From: Burkholderiaceae bacterium
GTDB lineage: Bacteria; Pseudomonadota; Gammaproteobacteria; Burkholderiales; Burkholderiaceae_C
Direction: 5' to 3'
NCBI GenBank assembly: GCA_024235855.1
Contig: JACKLN010000013.1
Location: 62,001-126,000, forward strand
DNA length: 64,000 bases
This document shows positions 1 to 10,215 of the stretch, one piece after another; positions within the stretch are counted from its first letter, which is position 1, and every line of letters begins with the position of its first letter. Both the position numbers and the translations under genes were made by a program. Under the pieces are notes generated by a model. It ran no database searches, was not told the DNA's origin, and saw only the letters and a list, made by a program, of their open reading frames with translations.

Positions 1-1176
1 AGGACCGCAAGATCCACTTCGGCGACCACCTGGGCGAAGCCGCCTGGCAGGAGGTGCCGGGCGAGCACCGCGCCAACCTGCGCCGCATCATCGTCACGCA
101 AGGCGACACCGAGCCGGCAAGCGTGGAGCAGCAGCGCCACCTGGGCCTGACGGCGCCCAGCCAGTACGACCTGCGCAACCTGTTCCAGGTGAACGTCGAG
201 GAAGGCCGCCACCTCTGGGCCATGGTCTACCTGCTGCACAAGTGCTTTCGGCCGCGACGGCCGCGAGGAAGGCGAGGCCCTGCTGGAGCGCCGCAGCGGT
301 GACGAGGACAACCCGCGCATCCTCGGCGCCTTCAACGAGAAGACGCCCGACTGGCTGAGCTTCTTCATGTTCACCTACTTCACCGACCGCGACGGCAAGT
401 TCCAGCTCTGCGCGCTGGCCGAGAGCGCCTTCGACCCGCTGGCCCGCACGACCAAGTTCATGCTGACCGAGGAGGCCCACCACATGTTCGTGGGCGAGTC
501 GGGCGTGAGCCGCGTCATCCAGCGCACCTGCCAGGCGATGAACGAGCTCAAGACCGACGATCCGGCCAAGCTGCGCGCCGCCGGCGTGATCGACCTGCCG
601 ACCATCCAGCGCTACCTGAACTTCCACTTCAGCGTCACGATCGACCTCTTCGGCGCCGACCAGAGCAGCAACGCCGCCATCTTCTACAGCTCGGGCCTGA
701 AGGGCCGCTTCGAGGAAGGCAAGCGCAGCGACGACCACGTGCTCAAGGGCCACAGCTACAAGGTGCTGGACGTGCAGAACGGCATGCTGGTGGAGAAGGA
801 AGTGCCGATGCTCAATGCCCTGAACGAGGTGCTGCGCGACGACTACATCAAGGACAGCGTGGGCGGCGTGGAGCGCTGGAACAAGGTCATCGAGAAGGCC
901 GGAATCCCGTTCCGCCTGAAGGTGCCGCACAAGGCCTTCCACCGCCAGATCGGCACGCTCGCCGGCGTCAAGGTGTCGCCGGATGGCCGCCACGTGAGCG
1001 ACCACGAGTGGAACGCCAAGGTCGAGGAGTGGCTGCCGACGGACGTCGACCGCGCCTACGTGGCCAGCCTGATGGGCCGGGTGGTGGAGCCGGGCAAGTT
1101 CGCCAACTGGATCGCGCCGCCGGTGATGGGCATCAACCGCCAGCCGGTGGACTTCGAGTACGTGCGCTTCAACTGA
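1..1176 (+). pseudogene. boxB: Benzoyl-CoA 2,3-epoxidase subunit BoxB, 5'-partial and frameshifted
   Basis: This is the oxygenase subunit of the aerobic benzoyl-CoA pathway, which with BoxA epoxidises benzoyl-CoA using O2. Reading starts inside the gene (codons from base 3) and ends at the TGA at 1174-1176, about 390 codons against roughly 475 for the family. The di-iron oxygenase region is visible as LTEEAHHMF in the middle and the typical tail ends DFEYVRFN. At about 246-249 the frame breaks: after LLHKCF one extra base (tgctttcggc, where tgcttcggc or similar is expected) shifts the reading, and the family sequence resumes in the +1 frame as GRDGREEGEALLERR. Both halves match BoxB closely, so this is either a recent mutation or a consensus error. 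It lies upstream of boxA on the same strand. Confidence 0.9.
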
Positions 1177-1204
1177 CGGCACCACCTGCCCGCGGTACAA
1201 CCGA

Positions 1205-1224
1205 GGGGGCTGCGGCCCCCTTTT
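1205..1224 (+). terminator. Rho-independent terminator after boxB
   Basis: A GGGGGC / GCCCCC stem with a four-base loop is followed directly by TTTT, 29 bases after the boxB stop. It implies that transcription partly or wholly stops before boxA, so boxA either has its own promoter in the following gap or depends on readthrough. Confidence 0.75.
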
Positions 1225-1238
1225 GCTTGACGAGGCGA

Positions 1239-1396
1239 GAGGGTGAGAGGCCATCCCGCATGCCCGCTCATCCTCGCCAGATGGGCCGACTCGTCGTTGC
1301 AAATGCTCGCCATGGCCCTGCCATGGCTGTGCTTTGCGCCTAGATTCGGTCCGCCTGGCGCGTCTGCTCAGGCACGCCGGATGGCCTCTCACCCTC
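1239..1396. repeat. 158-bp nested imperfect palindrome (MITE-like or large RNA hairpin)
   Basis: The outer arms, 1239-1264 and 1371-1396, are inverted repeats of 26 bases with two mismatches. Inside them, 1275-1289 pairs with 1346-1360 (about 12 of 15), and an inner pair around 1299-1337 contains two copies of the 8-bp palindrome GCCATGGC separated by three bases. All levels share nearly the same centre (about 1318), so the whole element is one long foldback. It fills the boxB-boxA gap, and its right arm ends one base before the boxA Shine-Dalgarno (GAGGAGA, 1398-1404). No target-site duplication is evident. It resembles a short non-autonomous foldback element; a role as an mRNA hairpin is also possible. 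Confidence 0.75.
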
Positions 1397-1409
1397 AGAG
1401 GAGACAACC

Positions 1410-2687
1410 ATGGACCTGGCCGATTCGAAGCTGCTCAAGCAGCATGTCATCGACCCCGAGATCTGCATCCGCTGCAACACCTGCGAAGCCACCTGTCCGG
1501 TGGGCGCGATCACGCACGACTCGCGCAACTACGTGGTCGACGCCGAGAAGTGCAACTTCTGCATGGCCTGCGTGCCGCCCTGCCCCACCGGCAGCATCGA
1601 CAACTGGCGGGTCGTGCCGAAGGCCCGCGCCTACAGCCTGGACGAACAGCTGGGCTGGGACGAACTGCCGGCCGAGCTGAGCGCCGATCAGCTCTCGGAC
1701 GCCGGCGCCGATGCCGCCGATGTGGCCGACGCCCAGGCCGAGGCGGCACCGGCGCCGTCCACCGCCGAGCCCGAGGCCTTCCGCGCTGCCGCCTATGGCG
1801 CCACGGTGCCGCCGTGGTCCGCTGCCCACCCCTACGTGAACCTGTACGGCCCGAAGGCGGCGAAGAAGTCCGTCACCGCCACCGTGGTAGGCAACGTGCG
1901 CGTCACCGAGGTCGGCAAGGAGTACGACACCCACCACGTGGTGCTGGACTTCGGCGCCATGCCGTTCCCGGTGCTCGAGGGCCAGTCCATCGGCGTGCTG
2001 CCGCCGGGCGTGGACGCCAATGGCAAGCCGCACCATGCGCGCCAGTACAGCATCGCCAGCCCGCGCAACGGCGAGCGCCCGGGCTACAACAACGTCAGCC
2101 TGACCATCAAGCGCGTGCTGGAGGACCACCAGGGCAACCCGGTGCGTGGCGTGGCCAGCAACTTCATGTGCGACCTGAAGGTGGGCGACACGGTGGAGGT
2201 CATCGGCCCCTTCGGCCAGAGCTTCCTGATGCCCAACCACCCGAAGAGCCACGTCGTGATGATCTGCACCGGCACCGGCAGCGCACCGATGCGGGCGATG
2301 ACCGAATGGCGCCGGCGGCTGCGCCAGTCGGGCAAGTTCGAGGGCGGCAAGCTGATGCTCTTCTTCGGCGCCCGCACCAAGGCCGAGCTGCCCTACTTCG
2401 GCCCGCTGCAGAACCTGCCCAAGGACTTCATCGACATCAACTTCGCCTTCTCGCGCGAGGGCGGCAAGCCCAAGCGCTACGTGCAGGACGCCATGCGCGA
2501 GCGCGCCGCCGACCTGGTGCCGCTGCTGAAGGACCCCAACGCCTACTTCTACGTCTGCGGCCTGAAGGCGATGGAGGAAGGCGTGGTGCTGGCGCTGCGC
2601 GATGTGGCCGCCGAGGCCGGGCTGGACTGGGACAATGTGGGCGCCGCCCTGAAAGCCGAGGGGCGGCTGCACCTGGAGACGTATTGA
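1410..2687 (+). CDS. boxA: Benzoyl-CoA 2,3-epoxidase reductase subunit BoxA
   Basis: This is the reductase that passes electrons from NADPH through FAD and two [4Fe-4S] clusters to BoxB. The 425-residue protein has an N-terminal two-cluster ferredoxin: cysteines C19, C22, C25 and C29 with CP at 29-30, and C48, C51, C54 and C58 with CP at 58-59. An acidic/alanine-rich linker follows (about 90-125), then a ferredoxin-NADP reductase module with the FAD-binding RQYSIASPR and the nucleotide-binding TGTGSAPMRAM, ending EGRLHLETY. The start is well supported by GAGGAGA five bases before ATG. It overlaps the next gene by one base (TGATG), which suggests translational coupling. The length and domain order are standard for BoxA. 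Confidence 0.95.
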   Translation: MDLADSKLLKQHVIDPEICIRCNTCEATCPVGAITHDSRNYVVDAEKCNFCMACVPPCPTGSIDNWRVVPKARAYSLDEQLGWDELPAELSADQLSDAGADAADVADAQAEAAPAPSTAEPEAFRAAAYGATVPPWSAAHPYVNLYGPKAAKKSVTATVVGNVRVTEVGKEYDTHHVVLDFGAMPFPVLEGQSIGVLPPGVDANGKPHHARQYSIASPRNGERPGYNNVSLTIKRVLEDHQGNPVRGVASNFMCDLKVGDTVEVIGPFGQSFLMPNHPKSHVVMICTGTGSAPMRAMTEWRRRLRQSGKFEGGKLMLFFGARTKAELPYFGPLQNLPKDFIDINFAFSREGGKPKRYVQDAMRERAADLVPLLKDPNAYFYVCGLKAMEEGVVLALRDVAAEAGLDWDNVGAALKAEGRLHLETY

Positions 2688-4195
2688 TGACCCTGAGTTC
2701 CGAGACGCGTGTGCTGGTGGTGGGCGCCGGCATCATGGGCGCCGGCATTGCCCAGGTGGCGGCGCAGGCCGGTCACCGCGTGGCCCTGTTCGACCTTCGC
2801 GAGGGGGCCGCTGCAGCGGCGCGCGACAAACTCGGCCAGACGCTCGATGGGCTGGCCGCCAAGGGAAAGCTGACGCCGGCGGCGGTGCAGGCCACGCTGG
2901 GTCGCATCGAAGCGATCGGCGCGCTGGACGACGCCAAGGGCTGCGGCCTGGTGGTCGAGGCCATCGTCGAGAACCTGGACGCCAAGCGCGCGCTGTTCCA
3001 GCAGCTCGAGGGCCTGCTGGGCACTGAGGCCATCCTGGCCACCAACACCTCGTCGATCAGCGTCACCGCCATCGCCAACGGCCTGCAGCGGCCAGAGCGC
3101 CTGGTCGGCATGCACTTCTTCAATCCGGTGCCGCTGATGAAGCTGGTGGAGGTGGTCAGCGGTCTGCGCACCGACGCCGCCGTGGCCGCGGCCATCTTCG
3201 AGCTGTCGAAGGCCTGGGGCAAGGTGCCGGTGCACGCCAAGAGCACGCCTGGCTTCATCGTCAACCGCATCGCCCGCCCCTACTACGCCGAGACCCTGGC
3301 CCTGCTGCAGGAACAGGCCGCTGCGCCCGAGGTGCTGGACGCCTGCCTGCGCGCCGCCGGCTTCCGCATGGGGCCGTGCGAGCTGATGGACCTGATCGGC
3401 CACGACACGAACTTCGCGGTCACCAACTCCGTCTATGCCGCCAACTTCTTCGACAAGCGCTACGTGCCGTCGCTCGTGCAGCAGGAGATGGTCGATGGCG
3501 GCCTGATGGGCCGCAAGAGCGGGCGTGGCTTCTACGTCTACCCCGCTGGCGCACCGGCGCTCGCGCCGGTGGACCTGCCGCCGCTGCCGACCGGCGTACA
3601 GCCTGTGGTGCACGGACTCGGACCGCTGGCCGACACCCTGGCCGCACGGCTGCCGATGCCGCACACGCGCCAGCCCGACAGCGGCTGGATCGGCCTGGAA
3701 GTGGGCGGCGCACAGCTGCGCCTGACCGACGGCCAGACCGCGGGCGAGATCGCCGCGGGCGAGGGCCTGGCCGACGTGGCGGTGTTCGACCGCCTGCCCG
3801 GCACGGCCTGGTCCGGCGCGTTGGCGCTGGCCATCGCCGATGAGGCCAGCGACGCCTGGCGCGCCGAGGCGCCGGCGTGGCTGGCCCTGCTGGGCGTGGA
3901 GCCGCGCACCGTGGCCGACACCCCGGGCCTGGTGGTGGCGCGCACGCTGGCCATGCTGGTCAACGAGGCCGCCGACGCCGTGCACCAGGGCGTCTGCAGC
4001 CCGGACGGTGCCGACGCCGCGATGAAGCTCGGCGTCAACTACCCCGCCGGCCCGTTCGAATGGCTGGCCGGCTGGAGCGCCCGCGGCGTGCTGGGCATCC
4101 TGGCCGCGCTGGACGACACCTACCGCGGCGAGCGCTACCGTGCCAGCCCGTGGCTGCTGCGCCGTGCGCAGCGCGACACCCTCACCGGAGCCTGA
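2687..4195 (+). CDS. 3-hydroxyacyl-CoA dehydrogenase, PaaH/PaaC type
   Basis: This NAD-dependent 3-hydroxyacyl-CoA dehydrogenase has 502 residues. The Rossmann motif GAGIMG is at 13-18, and the catalytic-histidine motif HFFNP starts at H143. The C-terminal dimerisation domain is duplicated, as in the PaaH subfamily: the FIVNRI and GPCELMDLIGHD motifs come first and a degenerate second copy ends with NYPAGPFEWL. The start is the ATG overlapping the boxA stop; a longer upstream reading in this frame is only out-of-frame boxA sequence. Placed between boxA and a thiolase, it most likely oxidises 3-hydroxyadipyl-CoA to 3-oxoadipyl-CoA in the lower part of benzoyl-CoA degradation. The exact substrate is inferred from context. 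Confidence 0.9.
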   Translation: MTLSSETRVLVVGAGIMGAGIAQVAAQAGHRVALFDLREGAAAAARDKLGQTLDGLAAKGKLTPAAVQATLGRIEAIGALDDAKGCGLVVEAIVENLDAKRALFQQLEGLLGTEAILATNTSSISVTAIANGLQRPERLVGMHFFNPVPLMKLVEVVSGLRTDAAVAAAIFELSKAWGKVPVHAKSTPGFIVNRIARPYYAETLALLQEQAAAPEVLDACLRAAGFRMGPCELMDLIGHDTNFAVTNSVYAANFFDKRYVPSLVQQEMVDGGLMGRKSGRGFYVYPAGAPALAPVDLPPLPTGVQPVVHGLGPLADTLAARLPMPHTRQPDSGWIGLEVGGAQLRLTDGQTAGEIAAGEGLADVAVFDRLPGTAWSGALALAIADEASDAWRAEAPAWLALLGVEPRTVADTPGLVVARTLAMLVNEAADAVHQGVCSPDGADAAMKLGVNYPAGPFEWLAGWSARGVLGILAALDDTYRGERYRASPWLLRRAQRDTLTGA

Positions 4196-4197
4196 CC

Positions 4198-5400
<1,203 letters not shown>

Positions 5401-5450
5401 ACGGCACCCGCAGCACGGGTATCGGCACCAGCCGGCGCCGCTCGGCCAAG

Positions 5451-6611
5451 TCAGTGGCGCAGCGGGGCGTTCAGGCGATCCAGCTTGGCGGCGTAGAGCG
5501 CCTGGATCGTCGGCGACGGTCCGGTCTCCCGGGCGCGTTCGAGGTGTCGCCGGGCGGTCGCCGTCTGGCCCAGTTGCTCGGCCGCACGCGCCGCCCAGGC
5601 GTGCACCTCGTGCTGGTCCGGGTCCCGGTCCAGTTCGCGCTGGAACGCGGCGTAGGCCGCCTGCCAGTTGCCCGCCGCAGCGGCCTCGCGCCCCCGATCG
5701 AACCACGCGAACGGCACCTGGGGCTCGAGGGCACGCAGCCGCTCACGCCAGGCCGCCGCTTCGTCGTCCCGTCCCGTGGCCGTCAGCACCGCGGCCAGGT
5801 TGGCCAGCACGCGGGTGTTGCCGGGCTCGGTGGCCGCCGCGTGGGCCAGCACGCGCTGGGCCAGGTCGGCACGGCCGCGGTGTTCCAGCAGCAGCGCCAG
5901 GGTGTTCCAGGCGGGCACGAACCCGGGGGCCGTGCCCAGGGCGCTGCGCACCCAGGCGTGCGCCTCGTCGATGCGGCCGGCCGCCAACGCCTCGGCAGCG
6001 CGGTTGTTCAGGAACATGCCCAGCACGGTGGCTTCGCTGATCGGCGTCGTCCGGTGGCCGGCGACGTCTTCCGCCGGCAGGAAGTCCACCACCAGACGTT
6101 GCGCCCAACGCGCACCGGTGCCGAAGAGCAAGGCGTCGCCGATCACCACGTTGACATGGCCGCTGTAGGCCAGCAGGCGGCCGCTGCGGCTCCAGGCGGA
6201 CCCGCCGTCGACCTGCTGGTAAGTGACGGTCACGCCCATCGCCTTCGCCAGCGCGCCGGTCATCAGCGTCAGCGAGAGGCAGTTGCCGGCGCGTGCGTCG
6301 AAGGCCTCGGCCGCCGTGCGCGTGAAGCTCGCGTCGTACTCGAGCCGCATCGCCGGCAGGCGGCTCAGCGCCAGGGCCATCGCCCGGCTGGGGCCGTGCA
6401 CGCGGATCAGCGGCTGCATCTCCCGGTCGAGGAAGCTGCGCATCGCCGGGCTGGGCGCGATGGCCTGGGCCGGGTCGGTGTCGATGTCCACCTGCGCGAA
6501 GAGCGGCGCGGCGATCAGGTCGGGCGACGGTGGCGGCAACGGCACGCTGCCGCAGCCCACGAGCCCGGCGCAGGCCACGGCGGCAAGGGAGGCAGCTCGA
6601 AGACGCAGCAT
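5451..6611 (-). CDS. TPR-repeat lipoprotein with transglutaminase-like N-terminal half
   Basis: This 386-residue protein has a lipoprotein signal: a hydrophobic leader then the lipobox LVGC at about 17-20, so it is probably anchored in the outer membrane. The middle part carries AGNCLSLTL, a following SGHVN and VVDF. This Cys-His-Asp order is seen in bacterial transglutaminase/cysteine-protease folds that process or fold nascent surface proteins. The C-terminal half (about 200-380) is a run of TPR-like helical pairs rich in Ala and Leu. It stands alone and converges on the thiolase gene. The function is not known; the fold assignment is by motif order only. Confidence 0.75.
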   Translation of the reverse strand: MLRLRAASLAAVACAGLVGCGSVPLPPPSPDLIAAPLFAQVDIDTDPAQAIAPSPAMRSFLDREMQPLIRVHGPSRAMALALSRLPAMRLEYDASFTRTAAEAFDARAGNCLSLTLMTGALAKAMGVTVTYQQVDGGSAWSRSGRLLAYSGHVNVVIGDALLFGTGARWAQRLVVDFLPAEDVAGHRTTPISEATVLGMFLNNRAAEALAAGRIDEAHAWVRSALGTAPGFVPAWNTLALLLEHRGRADLAQRVLAHAAATEPGNTRVLANLAAVLTATGRDDEAAAWRERLRALEPQVPFAWFDRGREAAAAGNWQAAYAAFQRELDRDPDQHEVHAWAARAAEQLGQTATARRHLERARETGPSPTIQALYAAKLDRLNAPLRH

Positions 6612-6753
6612 GGTCGGGCAGGCAGGGGTGGTGTGACAGGTGCCGCCATCACACTACCGCGATGACGGACGGTCGCGCAATGGGGGCCACGCCAACAGGC
6701 TCACCTCCGTCCGGTGGGCGCCGGGTCCCGTCGGCCCCCGGCGATCGGCCGCC

Positions 6754-7344
6754 TCAGGCGCCGAACCAGCCCTGGTCCTTGGCCTGGTCGAGCTTCGGCT
6801 TCATGTAGGCCCACAGCGCTGGGCATCCGGCCTCGATCGGGGGGCCGATGCGCTCGACCACCCGCTGGTGGCTGATGCCGTTCTCGCGCCAGCTCTGGCC
6901 TTCGTTGGCCAGGTTCAGCAGGGCCGGCATGGCCCGGTCCAGCGCATGGGCGAAGCGGGCCTCGGGGGTTTCGGCCGCCTCGAACTCCTGCCATAACGCT
7001 CGCAGTGCGTCGCCGCGCCCGGCGGGCAGGCGGCCGAAGATGCGTTCGATGGCGGCTTCCTCGGCCGCCTTTCGCTCGGCCCAGCCCTCGGTGGCGTAGA
7101 CGATGGTGTCACCGGTGTCGATCTCGCCCAGGTCGTGCACGAGCAGCATGCCGACCACCCGCGCCGCATCGACGTCCGGTGCCAGCTGGGGCGCCAGTGC
7201 CAAGGCCAGCAGCGCGATCTGCCAGCTGTGCTCGGCGGCGTTCTCGTAACGGTCCAGGCACGGGGGCTTGGACTTGCGTTCCACGCCCTTGAGCGCATCG
7301 ATCTCGAGCGCGAAATCGACCCAGGCCTGCATCGTGTCGCTCAT
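6754..7344 (-). CDS. HD-domain phosphohydrolase (YfbR/HDDC2-like)
   Basis: This 196-residue HD-superfamily protein has its metal ligands in place: H39, the HD pair H70-D71 in LLVHDLGEIDTGD, and D136. This pattern fits the HDDC2/YfbR group, which removes phosphate from deoxynucleoside 5'-monophosphates; the specific substrate here is inferred. It overlaps the upstream DUF1653 gene by four bases (ATGA), so the two are translated together. Confidence 0.88.
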   Translation of the reverse strand: MSDTMQAWVDFALEIDALKGVERKSKPPCLDRYENAAEHSWQIALLALALAPQLAPDVDAARVVGMLLVHDLGEIDTGDTIVYATEGWAERKAAEEAAIERIFGRLPAGRGDALRALWQEFEAAETPEARFAHALDRAMPALLNLANEGQSWRENGISHQRVVERIGPPIEAGCPALWAYMKPKLDQAKDQGWFGA

Positions 7345-7592
7345 GAAGCGCTGCCGGCGACCGGCGCGAAGCGCAGCACCTGTACGCCACCCACATCCAC
7401 GGTGCCGAAGAACATCGCATGCGGACGCACCCAGAGGCCGCTGGCGCCGTACAGCGGGCGATAGACCACCAGCGGCTCCAGCGTTTCCGAGTGGCGCGCG
7501 ACGCCGATCACCTCGTACTCGCCGCCCTTGTAGTGCCGAAAGCGCCCCGTGGGGGTATCGGGCAGCGGGGGCAGGTCATCGCTGGCGGGCAC
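7341..7592 (-). CDS. DUF1653 family protein
   Basis: This small protein of 83 residues carries the DUF1653 signature: GRFRHYKGGEYEV, HSETLEPLVVY and LYGASGLWVRP. The family is a compact beta-barrel-like domain of unknown role. The only suitable start is GTG at 7590-7592, with GGAG nine bases upstream; no ATG lies in frame before the conserved region. It is the first gene of a two-gene unit with the HD phosphohydrolase, and its stop overlaps that gene's ATG. Confidence 0.85.
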   Translation of the reverse strand: MPASDDLPPLPDTPTGRFRHYKGGEYEVIGVARHSETLEPLVVYRPLYGASGLWVRPHAMFFGTVDVGGVQVLRFAPVAGSAS

Positions 7593-7752
7593 TCAGCGCT
7601 TCTCCACGCGGCGCATCGCGGCGCGTCCACATCGGGATCGATGGCACAGGTTCGGCATGGCCGGGTTGTACCGCAGGCCGCCACCCGCCTGTTCCGGGCG
7701 GCCTCCGGTGGTCCTGACCACCGCGGCGACAATGCGGACTTTGCGCGAGATC

Positions 7753-7974
7753 ATGGTCCCTGTACAGCCCTTCGCCCTTCGCGGCGACCACATCACGCTC
7801 GACGCGCTGCTCAAGGCCTGCGGCCTGGCCGGCAGCGGCGGCGAAGCCAAGGCGCGCGTGGCGGCCGGGGACGTCACCGTCAACGGCGAGACCGAACGGC
7901 GCCGCGGGCGCAAGCTGCGCGCCGGTGACGTGGTCGAGATCGACGGCCAGCGGATCCAGCTGCAGGCCGGCTGA
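7753..7974 (+). CDS. S4-domain RNA-binding protein (YbcJ-like)
   Basis: This small S4-domain protein has about 73 residues. The S4 core reads ITLDALLKACGLAGSGGEAK, then VNGETERRRGRKLRAGD and VEIDG, the usual alpha-L RNA-binding fold seen in YbcJ/YaaA-like proteins. It probably binds structured RNA or ribosome intermediates. The start is uncertain: an in-frame ATG at 7732 adds seven residues, and neither start has a clear Shine-Dalgarno. It is divergent from the DUF1653/HD pair. Confidence 0.8.
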   Translation: MVPVQPFALRGDHITLDALLKACGLAGSGGEAKARVAAGDVTVNGETERRRGRKLRAGDVVEIDGQRIQLQAG

Positions 7975-8070
7975 GCGCCCGCCGCAGCCCGCGCCTGCAC
8001 GAAGGCCGCGGGCGCACCACAATCGGGTCCGCGCCCGGCACCAGCCGGCCGCCCACGACCCTGGCTGCCC

Positions 8071-9612
8071 ATGACCCCCGATCCCCGACGATTCCGCGAT
8101 CGCATCGCCCGCTGGCCCGACAGCCGCCTGGCCGGCATCCGACGCGGCATCGAACGCGAAGGGCTGCGTGCACGGCCCGACGGCACGCTGTCACTGACGC
8201 CGCACCCGGCCGCGCTGGGTGCGGCGCTGACGCACCCGCACATCACCACCGATTTCAGCGAATCGCAGTTGGAGCTGATCACCGGGGTGCATGCAGGCAT
8301 CGACAGCTGCCTGGCCGAACTGACGCAGGTGCACCAGTACGTGGTGCGCAGTCTGGGCGACGAGTTGCTGTGGGCCACCAGCATGCCGTGCACGCTGCCG
8401 GCCGACGAGACGATTCCAGTGGCCCGCTTCGGCACCAGCAACGTCGGCCGGGCCAAGAGCGTCTACCGCATCGGCCTGGGTCACCGCTACGGCAAGCGCA
8501 TGCAGACGATCTCCGGCGTGCACTACAACTGGTCGATGCCGGGGCTGAGCAACGAGGACCACTTCGCGCTCATCCGCAACTTCCGCCGCCGCGCCTTCCT
8601 GCTGCTGACGCTGTTCGGCGCGTCACCGGCGGTGTCGGCCAGCTTCGTCGCCGGGCGGCCCCACGCACTGCAGCCGCTGGCGCCACAGACGCTGGGCCTG
8701 CCGCATGCCACCACGCTGCGCATGGGGCGCCTGGGCTACCAGAGCGATGCCCAGGGCGCGCTGGCCGTCAGCTACAACAGCCTGGAGCGCTATGCCGATT
8801 CGCTGCACACGGCGCTGACGCTGCCGCACCCGCCCTACGAGGCCATGGGCGTGCGCAGCCCGGGCGGCGAGTACGCCCAGCTGGCCACCAGCCTGCTGCA
8901 GATCGAGAACGAGTTCTACGGCACGATCCGGCCCAAGCGCTCCATCCGCCCTGGCGAGCGGCCGCTGCACGCGCTGCGCGAGCGGGGCGTCGAGTATGTC
9001 GAGGTGCGCTGCCTCGACCTGGATCCCTACGCCCCCATCGGCGTGGCAGCGCCCACCCTGGCATTCATCGACGTCTTCCTGCTGCACTGCCTGCTGGCCG
9101 ACAGCCCGCCGGACCACCCGCTGGAGATCGCGGCGATGGCGCGCAACCAGGAACGCACGGCGATGCAAGGGCGTGAGCCGGGCCTGATGCTGGAGTGCTG
9201 CGAGGGCGGCGTGATCGGCCTTCAGGAATGGGCCCTGGCCCTGGTGGCCGAATGCGAGCCGATCGCGCAGGCGCTGGATGCCGCCATCGGCGGCACCCAG
9301 CACGGCGCCGCCGTGCGGCAGGCGCGGGAGGCGCTCGAGTCGCCGTCGCAGCTGCCGTCGGCGCGCATGCTGGCGGACATGGCGCGCGACCACGAGCATG
9401 CCTTCAACCCCTTCGCCCGCGCACGGTCGTCGGCCGCCTGCGCCGAACTGGCCGCCCTGCCCTGGCCGGCCGAGGCGCAGGCGCGTTTCGAGGCTCTGGC
9501 CGAGGCCTCGCTGCGCGACCAGGCGGCGCTGGAAGCTCGCGACAGCGTGGACTTCGAAACCTACCGGCAGGACTACATCAGCGCCGAGCGGCTCACGCCT
9601 GCTGCGGCCTGA
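8071..9612 (+). CDS. gshA: Glutamate-cysteine ligase
   Basis: This enzyme joins glutamate and cysteine with ATP, the first and controlling step of glutathione synthesis. The 513-residue protein matches the proteobacterial GshA family across its length: GIRRGIEREGLR with the metal and substrate acidic residues, FSESQLELITG, and ISGVHYNWSMP. The length is close to the E. coli enzyme (about 518). The gene stands alone on the plus strand after the S4 gene, with no GshB here. Confidence 0.95.
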   Translation: MTPDPRRFRDRIARWPDSRLAGIRRGIEREGLRARPDGTLSLTPHPAALGAALTHPHITTDFSESQLELITGVHAGIDSCLAELTQVHQYVVRSLGDELLWATSMPCTLPADETIPVARFGTSNVGRAKSVYRIGLGHRYGKRMQTISGVHYNWSMPGLSNEDHFALIRNFRRRAFLLLTLFGASPAVSASFVAGRPHALQPLAPQTLGLPHATTLRMGRLGYQSDAQGALAVSYNSLERYADSLHTALTLPHPPYEAMGVRSPGGEYAQLATSLLQIENEFYGTIRPKRSIRPGERPLHALRERGVEYVEVRCLDLDPYAPIGVAAPTLAFIDVFLLHCLLADSPPDHPLEIAAMARNQERTAMQGREPGLMLECCEGGVIGLQEWALALVAECEPIAQALDAAIGGTQHGAAVRQAREALESPSQLPSARMLADMARDHEHAFNPFARARSSAACAELAALPWPAEAQARFEALAEASLRDQAALEARDSVDFETYRQDYISAERLTPAAA

Positions 9613-9652
9613 GCACCTGCGCGTGTCGCCGCGGGCGGCCGCTGCGGTGCGC

Positions 9653-10135
9653 TCAGCGGCGGGTGTAGCGGCCGTCGAACACCGTCTTCCAGGTGTCGCT
9701 GTCGGCCAACGATTCCCAGTGCTGACGCACGGCGCCGTCGGCCAGCGGACGCCAGCTGACCCGGTGCCGCGTGCTGCGCCCATCGGCGCCCGTGGTCGTG
9801 CCCTCCAGCACCATCTGCCCGTCACGCCAGCCCCCTTGCAGCAGCAGGACGAGGCCCTGCGTGTCCACCCAGGTCTGGTGCCAGATGCCACGGCCGGCAT
9901 CGTAGGCGCTCAGGCTCTCGCCCTCGTACGGGCGCCCGGTGGTGGCGTAGCGCTCGCGCAGCGCACAGCCGCCGTGTTCGCGCGTGATCGTATTGCGGGC
10001 CACGGCGGTGCCGTCGGGCTTGTGCACGTCCCAGACGCCGACCCAGAAGTCGAACTGGCGATGCGCCGGGGTGTCGCAGGGTGCGGCCAGGGCGGGCGCG
10101 GCCGCCAGGGCCAGCGCGGCCAGCAGCAGTTTCAT
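9653..10135 (-). CDS. Secreted protein of unknown function (DUF1579-like)
   Basis: This 160-residue protein has a clear cleavable signal peptide (LLLAALALAAAPALA, then APCD). The mature part starts QFDFWVGVWDV and has repeated beta-strand patterns ending HWESLADSDTWKTVFDGRYTRR, a layout typical of DUF1579-like secreted proteins of unknown role. It is convergent with gshA. Nothing in the sequence suggests a catalytic site. Confidence 0.75.
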   Translation of the reverse strand: MKLLLAALALAAAPALAAPCDTPAHRQFDFWVGVWDVHKPDGTAVARNTITREHGGCALRERYATTGRPYEGESLSAYDAGRGIWHQTWVDTQGLVLLLQGGWRDGQMVLEGTTTGADGRSTRHRVSWRPLADGAVRQHWESLADSDTWKTVFDGRYTRR

Positions 10136-10215
10136 CGGGTTGCCTCCATGGTTGTCGGACCTGGGCGATGCTGCCTGTGTGACATGGCGTCACGCAGCGG
10201 GCCCGCCAGGGGCCG

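Noticed and set aside
1239..1396. Calling the palindrome an insertion sequence
   Set aside because: No transposase and no target-site duplication visible; too short for an autonomous element.
1334..2686. An upstream extension of the 3-hydroxyacyl-CoA dehydrogenase through boxA
   Set aside because: The extra residues are boxA read out of frame; the true start is the ATG at 2687.
7549..7752. A longer start for the S4-domain protein
   Set aside because: Residues before 7732 are not like the family and lie in the gap opposite DUF1653.
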